NCBI GenBank assembly: GCA_016744875.1
Contig: JADGDL010000024.1
Coordinates: 1 to 32,902 of the forward strand
Source of the DNA: Sulfurovum sp.
GTDB lineage: Bacteria; Campylobacterota; Campylobacteria; Campylobacterales; Sulfurovaceae
DNA length: 32,902 nucleotides
Direction: 5' to 3'
In this document: positions 16,557 to 24,123 of the stretch, piece after piece
Layout: each line of letters begins with the position of its first letter
Numbering within the stretch: the first letter of the stretch is position 1
Notes under the pieces: model-generated
What the model was told of the DNA's origin: nothing
The model's input: only the letters and a program-made list of their open reading frames with translations
Databases searched by the model: none
Made by a program: the position numbers and the translations under genes

Positions 16557-17098
16557 GTCATGTTTTCCATAACTAACCATACCATACCGATGATACTAAA
16601 GAGGATCAGCGGTGCGATCCATGGATTTACCTTAATGTATGAAAATACAGAGATAATAAACTCTGAAGAGTAGTAAGCACTCAAACCTATCGTTAAAATA
16701 AAGACGATCGATGCAAAGATATTGTAAAATCCAAACTTTTTAAAATCATACTTTGAGAGTGCCATAGAAAGTGGTACAAGTGTTTTAATACCATAGAGAA
16801 ACTTCTGTATAAAAATAGCCCATATCCCATACTTACGCATGATAAGTGTAGCCAGGGCGATCTTTCGTTTATGTTTTGCAAAATAAGGCTGTATCTCTTT
16901 TTTTTGATATTTACCAAGATAAAAAAGAAACATATCTCCAAGATAGTTAGAGATCGTCGCTATGGTCAATGCAATAGTCAGATCCATATGTCCCATAAAA
17001 GAGAAAACCCCAGCAGCTGCCACGATAAACAGAGAACCGCCAAATGCAAAAAAGGCAACAGCTAAATAACCCCAGCTTTCCAATGTACTAAAATCCAT
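16541..17098 (-). CDS. DedA-family inner-membrane protein
   Basis: Multi-pass membrane protein of the DedA/VTT family, several of which are lipid (undecaprenyl phosphate or phospholipid) flippases. The 185 residues contain the reentrant and TM segments of the family, a Gly-rich stretch (FFAFGGSLFIVAAAG), the GDMFLFYLGK motif, and the conserved Arg/Gly loop near YGIWAIFIQKFLYGIKT. The last resembles the F-x-R-x(3)-G signature but has Lys for Arg and Tyr-Gly-Ile after it. It ends in a basic tail KKKK. A TAGGAAT ribosome site precedes the ATG. The minus-strand TATGAT at 17127-17132 is a likely -10. Substrate cannot be assigned. Confidence 0.82.
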   Translation of the reverse strand: MDFSTLESWGYLAVAFFAFGGSLFIVAAAGVFSFMGHMDLTIALTIATISNYLGDMFLFYLGKYQKKEIQPYFAKHKRKIALATLIMRKYGIWAIFIQKFLYGIKTLVPLSMALSKYDFKKFGFYNIFASIVFILTIGLSAYYSSEFIISVFSYIKVNPWIAPLILFSIIGMVWLVMENMTKKKK

Positions 17099-17144
17099 GT
17101 ATATTCCTAAATGATCTAATTACAAAATCATACCCAAAATAAGT

Positions 17145-17150
17145 TATAAT
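17145..17150 (+). promoter_or_regulatory. -10 box placing AEC-gene transcription at its ATG
   Basis: TATAAT followed by seven bases and then ATG at 17158, so +1 is predicted within one base of the start codon. No ribosome-binding site is present. This is the same layout as at mlaE. Confidence 0.5.
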
Positions 17151-17157
17151 CCTATCT

Positions 17158-18072
17158 ATGATAAGCACACTCCTCTCCATCATCTTTGTTTATGTCTTCA
17201 TATTACTTGGATATATGGCAAAACGTATCTTCAAGGATGATATGAATCCTAAGACTCTCACACTTATGTCTGTCTATTTTTTACAGCCTTTTGTAACTAT
17301 TTGGGGATTTTCAACTGCAAAGCTACATTCTGAGCATCTCTATGTTCCATTACTCTATTTGGCTATTATTTTGGTCCTGCTCATTCCTACAATTATGTTA
17401 GGAAAGCTAATATTTTCTGATCCCAAAGAACGTGCTATATTTTCAATCGCAGGATTTGTTGGTAACACTGGGAATATAGGTATACCTCTAGGCATCGTAC
17501 TCTTTGGTGAACAGAGCGTTATTTATACTACACTCATAAACATAGCCAATGTTTTTGTTGTCTATATCATTGGTGTATATATCTACTCCCGTGGCTCTTT
17601 CAGTATCAAAGATTCTCTTTATAATATCGTCAAGATTCCTATTATACCTGCTTCTATAGTAGCCATATTCATTAATATTTATGATGTACCCCTTAGTTCA
17701 CAGATACAAGAATTTTTAAAGATGGGAGCCTATGCAGGTATCGTATTGCAACTCTTTTTACTGGGTACCTTCTTACAAGGTATACGTATCAAAGAGCTAC
17801 ATCCAAAACTCTTCATAGGAACAATTAGTCAAAAATTTATCATCATTCCATTGGCAACTGCTTTTATCTTAAGTTTTACAGGTCTTCCACTCTTTGTACA
17901 AGGTGTAATATTTATGGAAATGATGGTTCCGTTAGCCATAGCAAATATCAATCTAGCTTCACTCTATCATTGTAAACCTAAAGATGTAACGTCACTTATC
18001 TTACTCAGTACCTTACTCTTTATTCCTCTTCTTCTTGTATTAAGTTATATTGTCAATCACTACTATTTGTGA
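17158..18072 (+). CDS. AEC-family (auxin efflux carrier-like) transporter
   Basis: Inner-membrane carrier of the AEC family, which includes malonate, malate and other organic-acid permeases. The 304 residues form about ten TM helices in two inverted halves. The family motif is visible in the first half as GFVGNTGNIGIPLG, with the conserved Asn-Pro-type break regions, and in the second half around MEMMVPLAIANINLASLY. Bacterial AEC proteins are normally 300-320 residues, so this one is full length. Substrate is not predictable. Start is inferred from the -10 box spacing and absence of any later ATG with a ribosome site. The next gene begins 33 bp downstream with its own AGGAG. Confidence 0.88.
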   Translation: MISTLLSIIFVYVFILLGYMAKRIFKDDMNPKTLTLMSVYFLQPFVTIWGFSTAKLHSEHLYVPLLYLAIILVLLIPTIMLGKLIFSDPKERAIFSIAGFVGNTGNIGIPLGIVLFGEQSVIYTTLINIANVFVVYIIGVYIYSRGSFSIKDSLYNIVKIPIIPASIVAIFINIYDVPLSSQIQEFLKMGAYAGIVLQLFLLGTFLQGIRIKELHPKLFIGTISQKFIIIPLATAFILSFTGLPLFVQGVIFMEMMVPLAIANINLASLYHCKPKDVTSLILLSTLLFIPLLLVLSYIVNHYYL

Positions 18073-18105
18073 TAAAATATCTTCATTATTTAACTAGGAG
18101 TATGT

Positions 18106-19323
18106 ATGTCTAAAAAAACACTTATCATCGGTGCAGGTGGCGTTGGAAATGTTGTTGCTTTTAAATGTGCTATGAATGCGGATACATTTGGGGAGATCAC
18201 CCTAGCAAGTAGAACAGTAAGTAAATGTGATGCTATAGCAAAAAATGTGCACAACAGAACCGGTATACAGCTACAAACAACCTCTGTAGATGCAGATTCT
18301 GTGCCTCAACTTGTAGAACTTATCACAAACTTAGAAGCGGACATTGTTATCAATGTGGCATTACCTTACCAAGACTTGACCATCATGGATGCCTGTACGC
18401 AAACAGGTGTTGACTACTTGGATACTGCCAATTACGAGCACCCTGACACAGCAAAGTTCGAATACAAAGAACAGTGGGCTAGAGAAGATGCCTTTCAAGA
18501 TGCTAATATCATGGGACTTCTGGGTTCCGGTTTTGACCCTGGAGTCACTAATGTTTTTTGTGCCTATGCGCAAAAACATTACTTTGATGAGATACACACC
18601 ATAGACATCCTTGACTGTAATGCCGGTGATCACGGGTATCCTTTTGCAACCAACTTTAATCCTGAAATAAATCTACGTGAAGTTTCTGCAAAAGGACGTT
18701 ACTGGGAAGATGGAGAATGGATTGAAACAGACCCAATGGAGATAAAACAAGTCTGGGATTACCCTGAAGTAGGTCCAAAAGACAGCTACTTGCTCTACCA
18801 TGAAGAGATGGAATCTTTGGTCAAACATATCAAAGGACTCAAACGTATACGTTTCTTTATGACTTTTGGAGAATCTTATCTTACACATATGAAGTGTCTG
18901 GAAAATGTAGGTATGTTAGGCATTAAAGAAGTAGAACATAAAGGTATGAAGATCGTCCCTATGGAGTTTCTTGCTACGCTACTTCCAGACCCTGCAAGTC
19001 TTGGGCCAAGAACCATAGGTAAAACTAACATCGGTATCTTTGCAAAAGGTTTAAAAGATGGTGAAGAGAAAACCATCTACATTTACCAAATCTCTGATCA
19101 CGAAGAGTGTTATGCAGAAGTGATGAGCCAGGGTGTAAGCTACACAACCGGTGTACCAGCCATGATAGGAGCGAAACTCATGTTAGAGGAGAAATGGCAA
19201 GGTAAAGGCGTCTTTAACATGGAAGAATTTGATCCTGATCCATTTATGAGTGAACTCAATGGTCAAGGGTTACCATGGAAAGTCATGGAACTTGGAGCAG
19301 ATGAAACAAGACGTGTGGATTAA
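18106..19323 (+). CDS. Carboxyspermidine/carboxynorspermidine dehydrogenase (saccharopine dehydrogenase family)
   Basis: NADPH enzyme that condenses aspartate semialdehyde with putrescine (or diaminopropane) to give carboxyspermidine, the step before decarboxylation to spermidine in Campylobacter. The 405 residues have an N-terminal Rossmann fold with IIGAGGVGNVVAFKC (GAGGVG at 9-14), then the saccharopine-dehydrogenase-like catalytic part (NVALPYQDL, DTANYEHPDTAKFEY, LGSGFDPGVTNVFCAY). These are typical of the LYS9-like group that carries out this reaction, not of lysine metabolism. Together with speA (9350) it suggests the arginine-agmatine-putrescine-spermidine route. AGGAG at 18096-18100 fixes the ATG. 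It overlaps the next gene as TAATG. The decarboxylase and agmatine enzymes are not in the window. Confidence 0.88.
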   Translation: MSKKTLIIGAGGVGNVVAFKCAMNADTFGEITLASRTVSKCDAIAKNVHNRTGIQLQTTSVDADSVPQLVELITNLEADIVINVALPYQDLTIMDACTQTGVDYLDTANYEHPDTAKFEYKEQWAREDAFQDANIMGLLGSGFDPGVTNVFCAYAQKHYFDEIHTIDILDCNAGDHGYPFATNFNPEINLREVSAKGRYWEDGEWIETDPMEIKQVWDYPEVGPKDSYLLYHEEMESLVKHIKGLKRIRFFMTFGESYLTHMKCLENVGMLGIKEVEHKGMKIVPMEFLATLLPDPASLGPRTIGKTNIGIFAKGLKDGEEKTIYIYQISDHEECYAEVMSQGVSYTTGVPAMIGAKLMLEEKWQGKGVFNMEEFDPDPFMSELNGQGLPWKVMELGADETRRVD

Positions 19324-20078
19324 TGGACTTTCTTCTAAAAAAGTTCATTTCTATGTTCATCATGCCTTTTCCTTTAGGCATATTACTTCTCATATTTGGA
19401 TTGGTATTTCTATATAAAAACAAAATAGCACGAGCAAAGTTTACATTGACGTTAAGTGTATTATGGTTATTTCTTATCTCTTACTCTCCTTTAGTAAATA
19501 CCATTTTATATGAGTATGAAACAATTTACCCTACCCTTCAACAAGCACCAAAAGATGTTAAGTTCATTTATATTTTAGGTGGTGGACATCATACCGATGA
19601 GAATCATCCCATTACTTCTCAAGTCAATGAATCTTCATCTGTAAGACTAAACGAAGGTATACGCCTCTACCAACAACTTTATCAAAATGCGACCATTATC
19701 CTCTCAGGACATAGTGGGTTCTATGACCCTACTCCACATGCTGTGATGCAAGAGAAACTAGCACATGCTCTTGGTGTAAAAAAAGAACATATGATTCTGC
19801 GTCCAGAACCAAGAGATACACAAGAAGAAGCGATAGCCGCAAAAAAACTGATAGGCAATAAACCTTTTATTTTAGTTACTTCTGCTTCACATATGAAACG
19901 AGCATTAAAATTCTTTAAAGATGAAGGGCTAAATCCTATACCTGCACCAACGAATCATTTAGCCGATATAAAGTACCCAAACTATACTGGGTTCTTTTCT
20001 ATTTTAGCCCTAAGAAAAGCTAATATCGTGTGGCATGAAATGGTAGGTTTGTTATGGCAAAAGATTAAAGGGATCTAA
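19323..20078 (+). CDS. YdcF/ElyC/SanA-family protein (DUF218)
   Basis: Membrane-anchored member of the DUF218 family; E. coli relatives affect envelope integrity or peptidoglycan precursor supply (ElyC, SanA). The 251 residues have two N-terminal TM segments (about 10-30 and 38-58) and a Rossmann-like domain. That domain has YILGGGHHTDE, RLNEGIRLYQQL, IILSGHSGFYDPTPHA, DTQEEAIAAKKL and ILVTSASHMKRALKFF, which are the recognised ElyC/YdcF motifs. It starts by a 1-bp overlap (TAATG) with the dehydrogenase, and its stop overlaps the next start the same way. It is the middle gene of a three-gene operon. The biochemical activity of the family is not settled. Confidence 0.85.
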   Translation: MDFLLKKFISMFIMPFPLGILLLIFGLVFLYKNKIARAKFTLTLSVLWLFLISYSPLVNTILYEYETIYPTLQQAPKDVKFIYILGGGHHTDENHPITSQVNESSSVRLNEGIRLYQQLYQNATIILSGHSGFYDPTPHAVMQEKLAHALGVKKEHMILRPEPRDTQEEAIAAKKLIGNKPFILVTSASHMKRALKFFKDEGLNPIPAPTNHLADIKYPNYTGFFSILALRKANIVWHEMVGLLWQKIKGI

Positions 20079-20763
20079 TGCACTTTAACGGCTTTCCAAA
20101 AGAAGGACTTACCTTCCTCTCTAACATTATCATCAACAATTCCAAAGAGTGGCTAGATGCGCATAAGTCTGAGTATGAAAGTCATATACTCATACCTAAC
20201 AAAACATATGTTGAGGAAATGGGTGAACATTTACAGATACTTGTACCTACCATAAATGCCATACCAAAGTCAACAAGTCACTCTTTCGTATCTACCGCGA
20301 TGCAAGATTTCATTTGGATGATCCCATCAAAGAACGTATAGGTATCATCTTCTGGCAAGGTGCAACACATAGGATGCAAAGTGCCTCTTTTTATATGCAC
20401 TATGACCCCTTCGAGGTCTTTGTGGCAACAGGTATACGAAACTTTAAACCGCCACTTCTTTCTGGATACCGTGACTACATTAAAAATGATGCAAATCGTG
20501 AAGCACTTCATAACATCCTTGAATCCCTCAAAGATAAAGGCTATATGATACCTGAACCTGAGTATAAACGTCTACCAAGAGAGTTTGATGTGGAACCAAC
20601 ATATGGGTATCTGACACGATATAGATCTATGTATGCATATGCTAAATTTGAACCTGACAAGACCTTTCATTCTGAAGCCATCATTGACAGAAATTTTAAG
20701 ATCTATGAAGATATGTTAGACCTTCACCAGTGGATCTATGAGTTCACCTGCGTGCTAGAATAA
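20078..20763 (+). pseudogene. DUF2461-family gene broken by a -1 frameshift
   Basis: Two frames together make one DUF2461 protein (TIGR02453 type, function unknown). The first frame (from 20078) gives the N-terminal part with KEWLDAHKSEYESHILIP and stops at 20341. The family core, RIYRDARFHLDDPIKER, continues only in the other frame, to the stop at 20763. The switch fits at the AAA run 20266-20268: one more A would read INAIPKVNKSLFRIYRD without interruption and give 228 residues, the normal family length. This is either a true single-base deletion or a homopolymer sequencing error. The sequence after the break is still conserved-looking, so the damage is recent or artefactual. Overlaps the YdcF-like gene as TAATG. 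Confidence 0.8.
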
Positions 20764-20803
20764 ACTGCACGTCTACTACACATATCTTTGTTACACTTAC
20801 ATT

Positions 20804-20849
20804 AAGTGACAATCGTAGATAGAAGTTTTAATCTACTAAAATGTCACTT
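20804..20849. repeat. Two-tier inverted repeat
   Basis: Outer arms AAGTGACA (20804-20811) and TGTCACTT (20842-20849) pair perfectly over 8 bp. Inner arms GTAGAT (20815-20820) and ATCTAC (20831-20836) pair perfectly over 6 bp, with a 10-base loop and small internal bulges of 3 and 5 bases. It could be a structured RNA element, an operator or a terminator after the DUF2461 gene; the tail CTTTTAG has few T residues. Confidence 0.55.
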
Positions 20850-20952
20850 TTAGACATCGTACGACAGAGTCCATCGAACTACCAAGAAAGTCATTCTTCT
20901 TCATGATGGTACGAAATCGTGCGATACCTTTATCATTTAATCTAAGAAAATA
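20836..20952 (-). pseudogene. Possible gene remnant (38 codons)
   Basis: An open minus-strand frame without a proper start encodes about 38 residues ending at TAG (20838-20836). It includes RLNDKGIARFRTIMKKNDFL and SSMDSVVRCLKV. The composition looks protein-like rather than random, and a TGA stop lies just upstream, so it may be the C-terminal scrap of a lost gene. I do not recognise the family. Chance is a real alternative because the stretch is short. Confidence 0.25.
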
Positions 20953-20954
20953 TC

Positions 20955-21368
20955 ATGAATAATATATCCGGAACTCAAAACACACCAACACATAAGATAA
21001 TCATTTTTGATGGCATTTGTGGGTTATGCAACAGTTCAGTAAATATACTCATAAAACTAGATAAACAAAAACTATTTCAATATACTTCCTTACAAGGTGA
21101 ATTTGTTAAAACTTTAGAGATACAAGCAAATATTGATAGCATAATCTTCTATAATAATGGCTCTCTTTACTATAAGTCAACTGCTATACTAGAGATACTC
21201 AAGTCCTTAGGTGGTATTTGGGCGCTTATCAATGTGTTCTACATCATCCCTCGAGTTGTGAGAGATACTATCTATGATATCATTGCAAGGTACCGTTACA
21301 ATATCTTTGGCAAGAGGGAGAGTTGTCGTATGCCAAATGTTGGTGAAGAGAAGTTATTTTTGGATTAA
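20955..21368 (+). CDS. DCC-family thiol-disulfide oxidoreductase-like protein (DUF393)
   Basis: Small thioredoxin-like protein of the DUF393/DCC family. The 137 residues carry the defining motif FDGICGLCN with Cys22 and Cys25 in a CxxC arrangement. They also have the helix-strand pattern YTSLQGEF and the C-terminal RVVRDTIYDIIARYRYNIFGKR, ending with a Cys-containing ESCRMP. Cellular role of the family is not established; members are presumed redox proteins. The ATG is preceded by only a weak AAGAAA. It stands alone between the inverted repeat region and the AcpH-like gene. Confidence 0.85.
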   Translation: MNNISGTQNTPTHKIIIFDGICGLCNSSVNILIKLDKQKLFQYTSLQGEFVKTLEIQANIDSIIFYNNGSLYYKSTAILEILKSLGGIWALINVFYIIPRVVRDTIYDIIARYRYNIFGKRESCRMPNVGEEKLFLD

Positions 21369-21467
21369 AGCATTTTTGATATACTCATAAAAGCAAGAAA
21401 TATACCCTATGATCCGTGAGTGATTTAAGATCGTTCACAACAACATTAGATTAGTTAAGGAAATTCA

Positions 21468-22082
21468 TTGAACTGGTTAGCACATGTATTTTTATCTGAA
21501 CAAAAGATCGATTTTCAAATTGGGAATTATCTAGCAGACCCCTTAAAAGGTAAATTATGGGATGATGCAAGTCATGAAATGAAAAAAGGCATACAAACAC
21601 ATATGCTTATTGACGCATATACTGATTCTCATAGGGTTGTATCTAAAAGTAAATCTAGATTGAGAGAAAAAGGTCTATTGAAACCTGTAATAATAGACTT
21701 GACATATGACCATCTATTAACAAAAAACTGGGAAAAGTTTTCTTCCGTTCCGTTAAGAGAGTTCTTAGATACCTTTAATGATAGAGCTATCATACGTTCA
21801 AATGATCTGCCAAGTCATGCACATAAATTAGTATCAAACTTAGCGATAAATGACAGGCTAAATAGATATCATAATTTAGATCAACTTAAAAGATCTTTTG
21901 AAAGCATTGATAGACGATTATCTCAAAGGTTATTATCCAGAGAATCAGCGATAAGCTATATTGATATTGTAAGTGATAAGATTGAAGAATTAGAAGACGA
22001 TTTTATGACTTTTTTTCCAGAACTTTGTAACTCTATTAAACCCAATTTAGACGAGGAGCATATAAGTCATTGGAAGATATAA
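21468..22082 (+). CDS. Acyl carrier protein phosphodiesterase-like protein (AcpH family)
   Basis: HD-like hydrolase family that removes the phosphopantetheine arm from acyl carrier protein. The 204 residues open with NWLAHVFLSEQ and IGNYLADPLKGK, followed by IQTHMLIDAYTDSH, DLTYDHLLTKNW and the helical C-terminal half, matching the PF04336 pattern of His/Asp residues. Start is TTG at 21468: AAGGA (21457-21461) lies six bases upstream, the translation begins exactly at the conserved NWLAH, and no nearby ATG serves. It converges with the hydrolase gene at 22109. ACP hydrolase activity in vivo is known for E. coli AcpH; here it is inferred. Confidence 0.82.
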   Translation: MNWLAHVFLSEQKIDFQIGNYLADPLKGKLWDDASHEMKKGIQTHMLIDAYTDSHRVVSKSKSRLREKGLLKPVIIDLTYDHLLTKNWEKFSSVPLREFLDTFNDRAIIRSNDLPSHAHKLVSNLAINDRLNRYHNLDQLKRSFESIDRRLSQRLLSRESAISYIDIVSDKIEELEDDFMTFFPELCNSIKPNLDEEHISHWKI

Positions 22083-22108
22083 CAAGGAGTATTGTTGTAC
22101 GCTTCTTC

Positions 22109-23014
22109 CTAGCTTTTTCGCTTGCCTACCCGTTTTCCCAATACACCCATGACCTCATCTATCTGATTAAAGACCAGAGACAAATGTCCTTCCTGAGGGT
22201 AAAATTTAAGTGTAGCATTTGGAATTTTCTCTATCATCTGTTTAGTCATGGAAAAGGGTACACCGGTATCTAACCCTCCATGCCAAAAATGAATAGGTTC
22301 AAAAGTTATCTTTTCAAGTTCAAATCCCCACGATGCTTTTTGTATATCAAAACTTGCATCATACGCTACACCTTTACTCCCTTGTGCATAGGATTCATGA
22401 AATGCATCAAGCAGGCTTTGTTTGATCTTCTTGTTTTCAAAAAGTTTTTTATCTACATCATCCAAAACATGTGTAATGTTTTTTAAGAATTGTTCGGATG
22501 TAGATGTACTTTTACTTAATCGTCCATATAAGTACCAGTAAATAGGTCTTATGAGCGATGGAATATGTTGAATTATAAAGATAAAAAAACGATTGAATCT
22601 AGGCATATCATGCGTAAGAAACTCCATAGGAGAAGCACCAGATAATACATTGCAGGAGTAAAGTCTATGGGGTATTTTATAAGCACAAGCTAAAGCATAC
22701 TTTCCCCCTGACGAAACGCCTAGGACTGAAAACTTTTTTATACTTAGACTCTCTGCCAATACTAACACATCATCTACAACATCTAAAACTTTACGGTTTT
22801 TCTGAAAAGTAGATAACCCCATACCCGGTCTGTCAAAACATATGAGTCTAATACCTTTTTTGCACATCTCATGCTCTATACATTTAGCTTCAAGTCTTGA
22901 ACTGTGAAGCCCATGAAATAAGAAGAGTGCTTTGCCTCTTAGATCACCGGTCTCTATGTAGCCAAGTACCCGACCATCATCAAGAATTAATGTATGATCA
23001 AGTGTTTTCATCAT
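22109..23014 (-). CDS. Alpha/beta hydrolase
   Basis: Serine hydrolase of the alpha/beta fold, substrate unknown. From the ATG at 23014 it has 301 residues. Motifs: oxyanion region LFLFHGLHSSR, GMGLST after strand 4, nucleophile elbow GVSSGGKY, catalytic Asp in WHGGLDTGVP and His in EGHLSLV. A lid-like insertion (about 150-215) contains several aromatic residues. The frame remains open to a TTG at 23053 inside the preceding gene. I chose 23014 because the TRIC-like gene stops two bases earlier (TAATATG), which suggests coupled translation; an ATG at 23011 is equally possible. Last gene of the DUF2237-TRIC-hydrolase operon. Confidence 0.85.
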   Translation of the reverse strand: MMKTLDHTLILDDGRVLGYIETGDLRGKALFLFHGLHSSRLEAKCIEHEMCKKGIRLICFDRPGMGLSTFQKNRKVLDVVDDVLVLAESLSIKKFSVLGVSSGGKYALACAYKIPHRLYSCNVLSGASPMEFLTHDMPRFNRFFIFIIQHIPSLIRPIYWYLYGRLSKSTSTSEQFLKNITHVLDDVDKKLFENKKIKQSLLDAFHESYAQGSKGVAYDASFDIQKASWGFELEKITFEPIHFWHGGLDTGVPFSMTKQMIEKIPNATLKFYPQEGHLSLVFNQIDEVMGVLGKRVGKRKS

Positions 23015-23015
23015 A

Positions 23016-23615
23016 TTAAACCAATGGTATAGACCACTTTTTATAATAAGCAACTACTCTCAATGTCACACCTATTATAAAGACAACAGCAATAGGGTAA
23101 AAACTCATTACAGAAAAGAAATTCAATAAGTACATCAGTATACCTACAAGTAAAGCGACTGTACCGTAAAATCCTGTTTTAAAGACAAAAGGCACTTCAT
23201 TGATGATGATATCTCTTGTGATACCCCCACCTACAGCAGTGATAAAAGAGAGTGCCAATACCCCCGTAAGATTGAGTTCATTTTCTATGGCTATCAATGC
23301 ACCGGTAATACTAAAAGAGACTAAACCTATGGAGTCAGAGAGTATAAAAAATGCCCTATTCTCAAGGCTTTCTTTTTTATGAAATTTAAAAAGAATAAGA
23401 AGTATCATAATGCTTAATACCATAATACCAGGAATCGTGTGTGTAAAAGTATAGGGTGTTTTATCTACAATGATATCACGCAAGACACCTCCCCCAAATG
23501 CTGTAAGAAAAACAGAGATAAGGACACCAAGAAAGTCAAGTTTAGCACGTACAGCTACAAAAAAACCACTCATTGCAAAAGCAACAATGCCTATGTACTC
23601 TGCAATCTCAAACAT
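23016..23615 (-). CDS. TRIC-family cation channel-like membrane protein (UPF0126/YadS type)
   Basis: Trimeric intracellular-cation-channel family; prokaryotic members are potassium-permeable channels, and some are linked to glycine transport. The 199 residues comprise about seven TM helices formed by a tandem repeat. Each half has the same Gly-rich loop: GGGVLRDIIVDKTPY in the first and GGGITRDIIINEVPF in the second. The length is typical (about 200). It begins 8 bp after the DUF2237 stop and ends just before the hydrolase start. The name TRIC rests on the family; ion selectivity cannot be read here. Confidence 0.9.
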   Translation of the reverse strand: MFEIAEYIGIVAFAMSGFFVAVRAKLDFLGVLISVFLTAFGGGVLRDIIVDKTPYTFTHTIPGIMVLSIMILLILFKFHKKESLENRAFFILSDSIGLVSFSITGALIAIENELNLTGVLALSFITAVGGGITRDIIINEVPFVFKTGFYGTVALLVGILMYLLNFFSVMSFYPIAVVFIIGVTLRVVAYYKKWSIPLV

Positions 23616-23623
23616 CTACACTC

Positions 23624-23992
23624 CTAGAGATCAATAGCATAAGACTTTAAAGTATCCAAGTCTATCAGTTCCAGCATCTTCATATGTGTAGCATGTATAA
23701 AAATTTGTGGTGCCATACCATCATGTACAGCTTTCACAAAAGAGTGACCACCCAAACACCAACTCTGACCAGCTTTCACACCTGCAAAGTTATACTGGGG
23801 CATAGGTGTTGAAAGATCATTCCCTACTTTTTTAGAGTATTCCAAGAACTCTTCTGTAGCATAAATACATACTGCATGTATTGCAGGGTTATGATCTCCT
23901 GTGTTACAGGAACCATCTCGATGAAAACCTGTAAGAGGTTTCAAACTACATGGTTCTAAAGGCCCACCTAAAACATTTAATGATTCATCCAT
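23624..23992 (-). CDS. DUF2237 family protein
   Basis: Conserved small soluble protein of unknown function. The 122 residues carry the family's characteristic pattern nearly throughout: NVLGGPLEPCS, PLTGFHRDGSCNTG, HAVCIYATEEFLEYSK, GNDLSTPMPQYNF, GVKAGQSWCLGG and the C-terminal APQIFIHATH. Cys, His and Gly spacing is fully preserved, so it should be functional. First gene of a three-gene minus-strand operon. GAGGA lies 8 bases upstream of the ATG, and a minus-strand TATAAT at 24019-24024 is a likely -10. It is divergent from the globin gene, and the FNR-like box between them might influence both. Confidence 0.9.
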   Translation of the reverse strand: MDESLNVLGGPLEPCSLKPLTGFHRDGSCNTGDHNPAIHAVCIYATEEFLEYSKKVGNDLSTPMPQYNFAGVKAGQSWCLGGHSFVKAVHDGMAPQIFIHATHMKMLELIDLDTLKSYAIDL

Positions 23993-24018
23993 ACGCTTAC
24001 TCCTCTATAATTAACACG

Positions 24019-24024
24019 ATTATA
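24019..24024 (-). promoter_or_regulatory. -10 box for the DUF2237 operon
   Basis: Minus-strand GATATAAT with predicted start near 24012 and a leader of about 19 bases that includes the GAGGA ribosome site. Confidence 0.5.
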
Positions 24025-24051
24025 TCTATACTTTATAAAATTTCAAAATCA

Positions 24052-24065
24052 TTGATATAGGTCAA
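24052..24065 (+). promoter_or_regulatory. FNR/CRP-family binding site at -41.5 of the globin promoter
   Basis: TTGATATAGGTCAA matches the FNR/Dnr/NssR-type palindrome TTGAT-N4-ATCAA with one mismatch. Its centre (24058.5) is 41.5 bases upstream of the start predicted from TATACT at 24088-24093 (+1 near 24100), the standard class II activator position. In C. jejuni the related globin gene cgb is controlled by NssR, a CRP/FNR-family nitrosative-stress regulator, so an equivalent factor is plausible. Confidence 0.7.
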
Positions 24066-24087
24066 TTGAATTCTTTTACTTATTATG

Positions 24088-24093
24088 TATACT
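24088..24093 (+). promoter_or_regulatory. -10 box for the globin gene
   Basis: TATACT, with predicted start near 24100 and a leader of about 24 bases containing AAGGA at 24111-24115. It lies downstream of an in-frame ATG at 24085, which therefore cannot be the start codon. Confidence 0.6.
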
Positions 24094-24123
24094 TTCTGCC
24101 TATCAAAATCAAGGACAAGACAT

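Noticed and set aside
20260..20345. Programmed -1 frameshift in the DUF2461 gene
   Set aside because: There is no X-XXY-YYZ slippery heptamer and no strong downstream stem; a missing base is simpler.
23015..23053. TTG start adding 13 residues to the alpha/beta hydrolase
   Set aside because: It would overlap the TRIC-like gene by 38 bases; TAATATG at the junction favours coupled initiation at 23014.
24085..24123. Upstream start for the globin
   Set aside because: The ATG falls in the promoter, before the TATACT box; 24124 aligns with Vgb/Cgb N termini.
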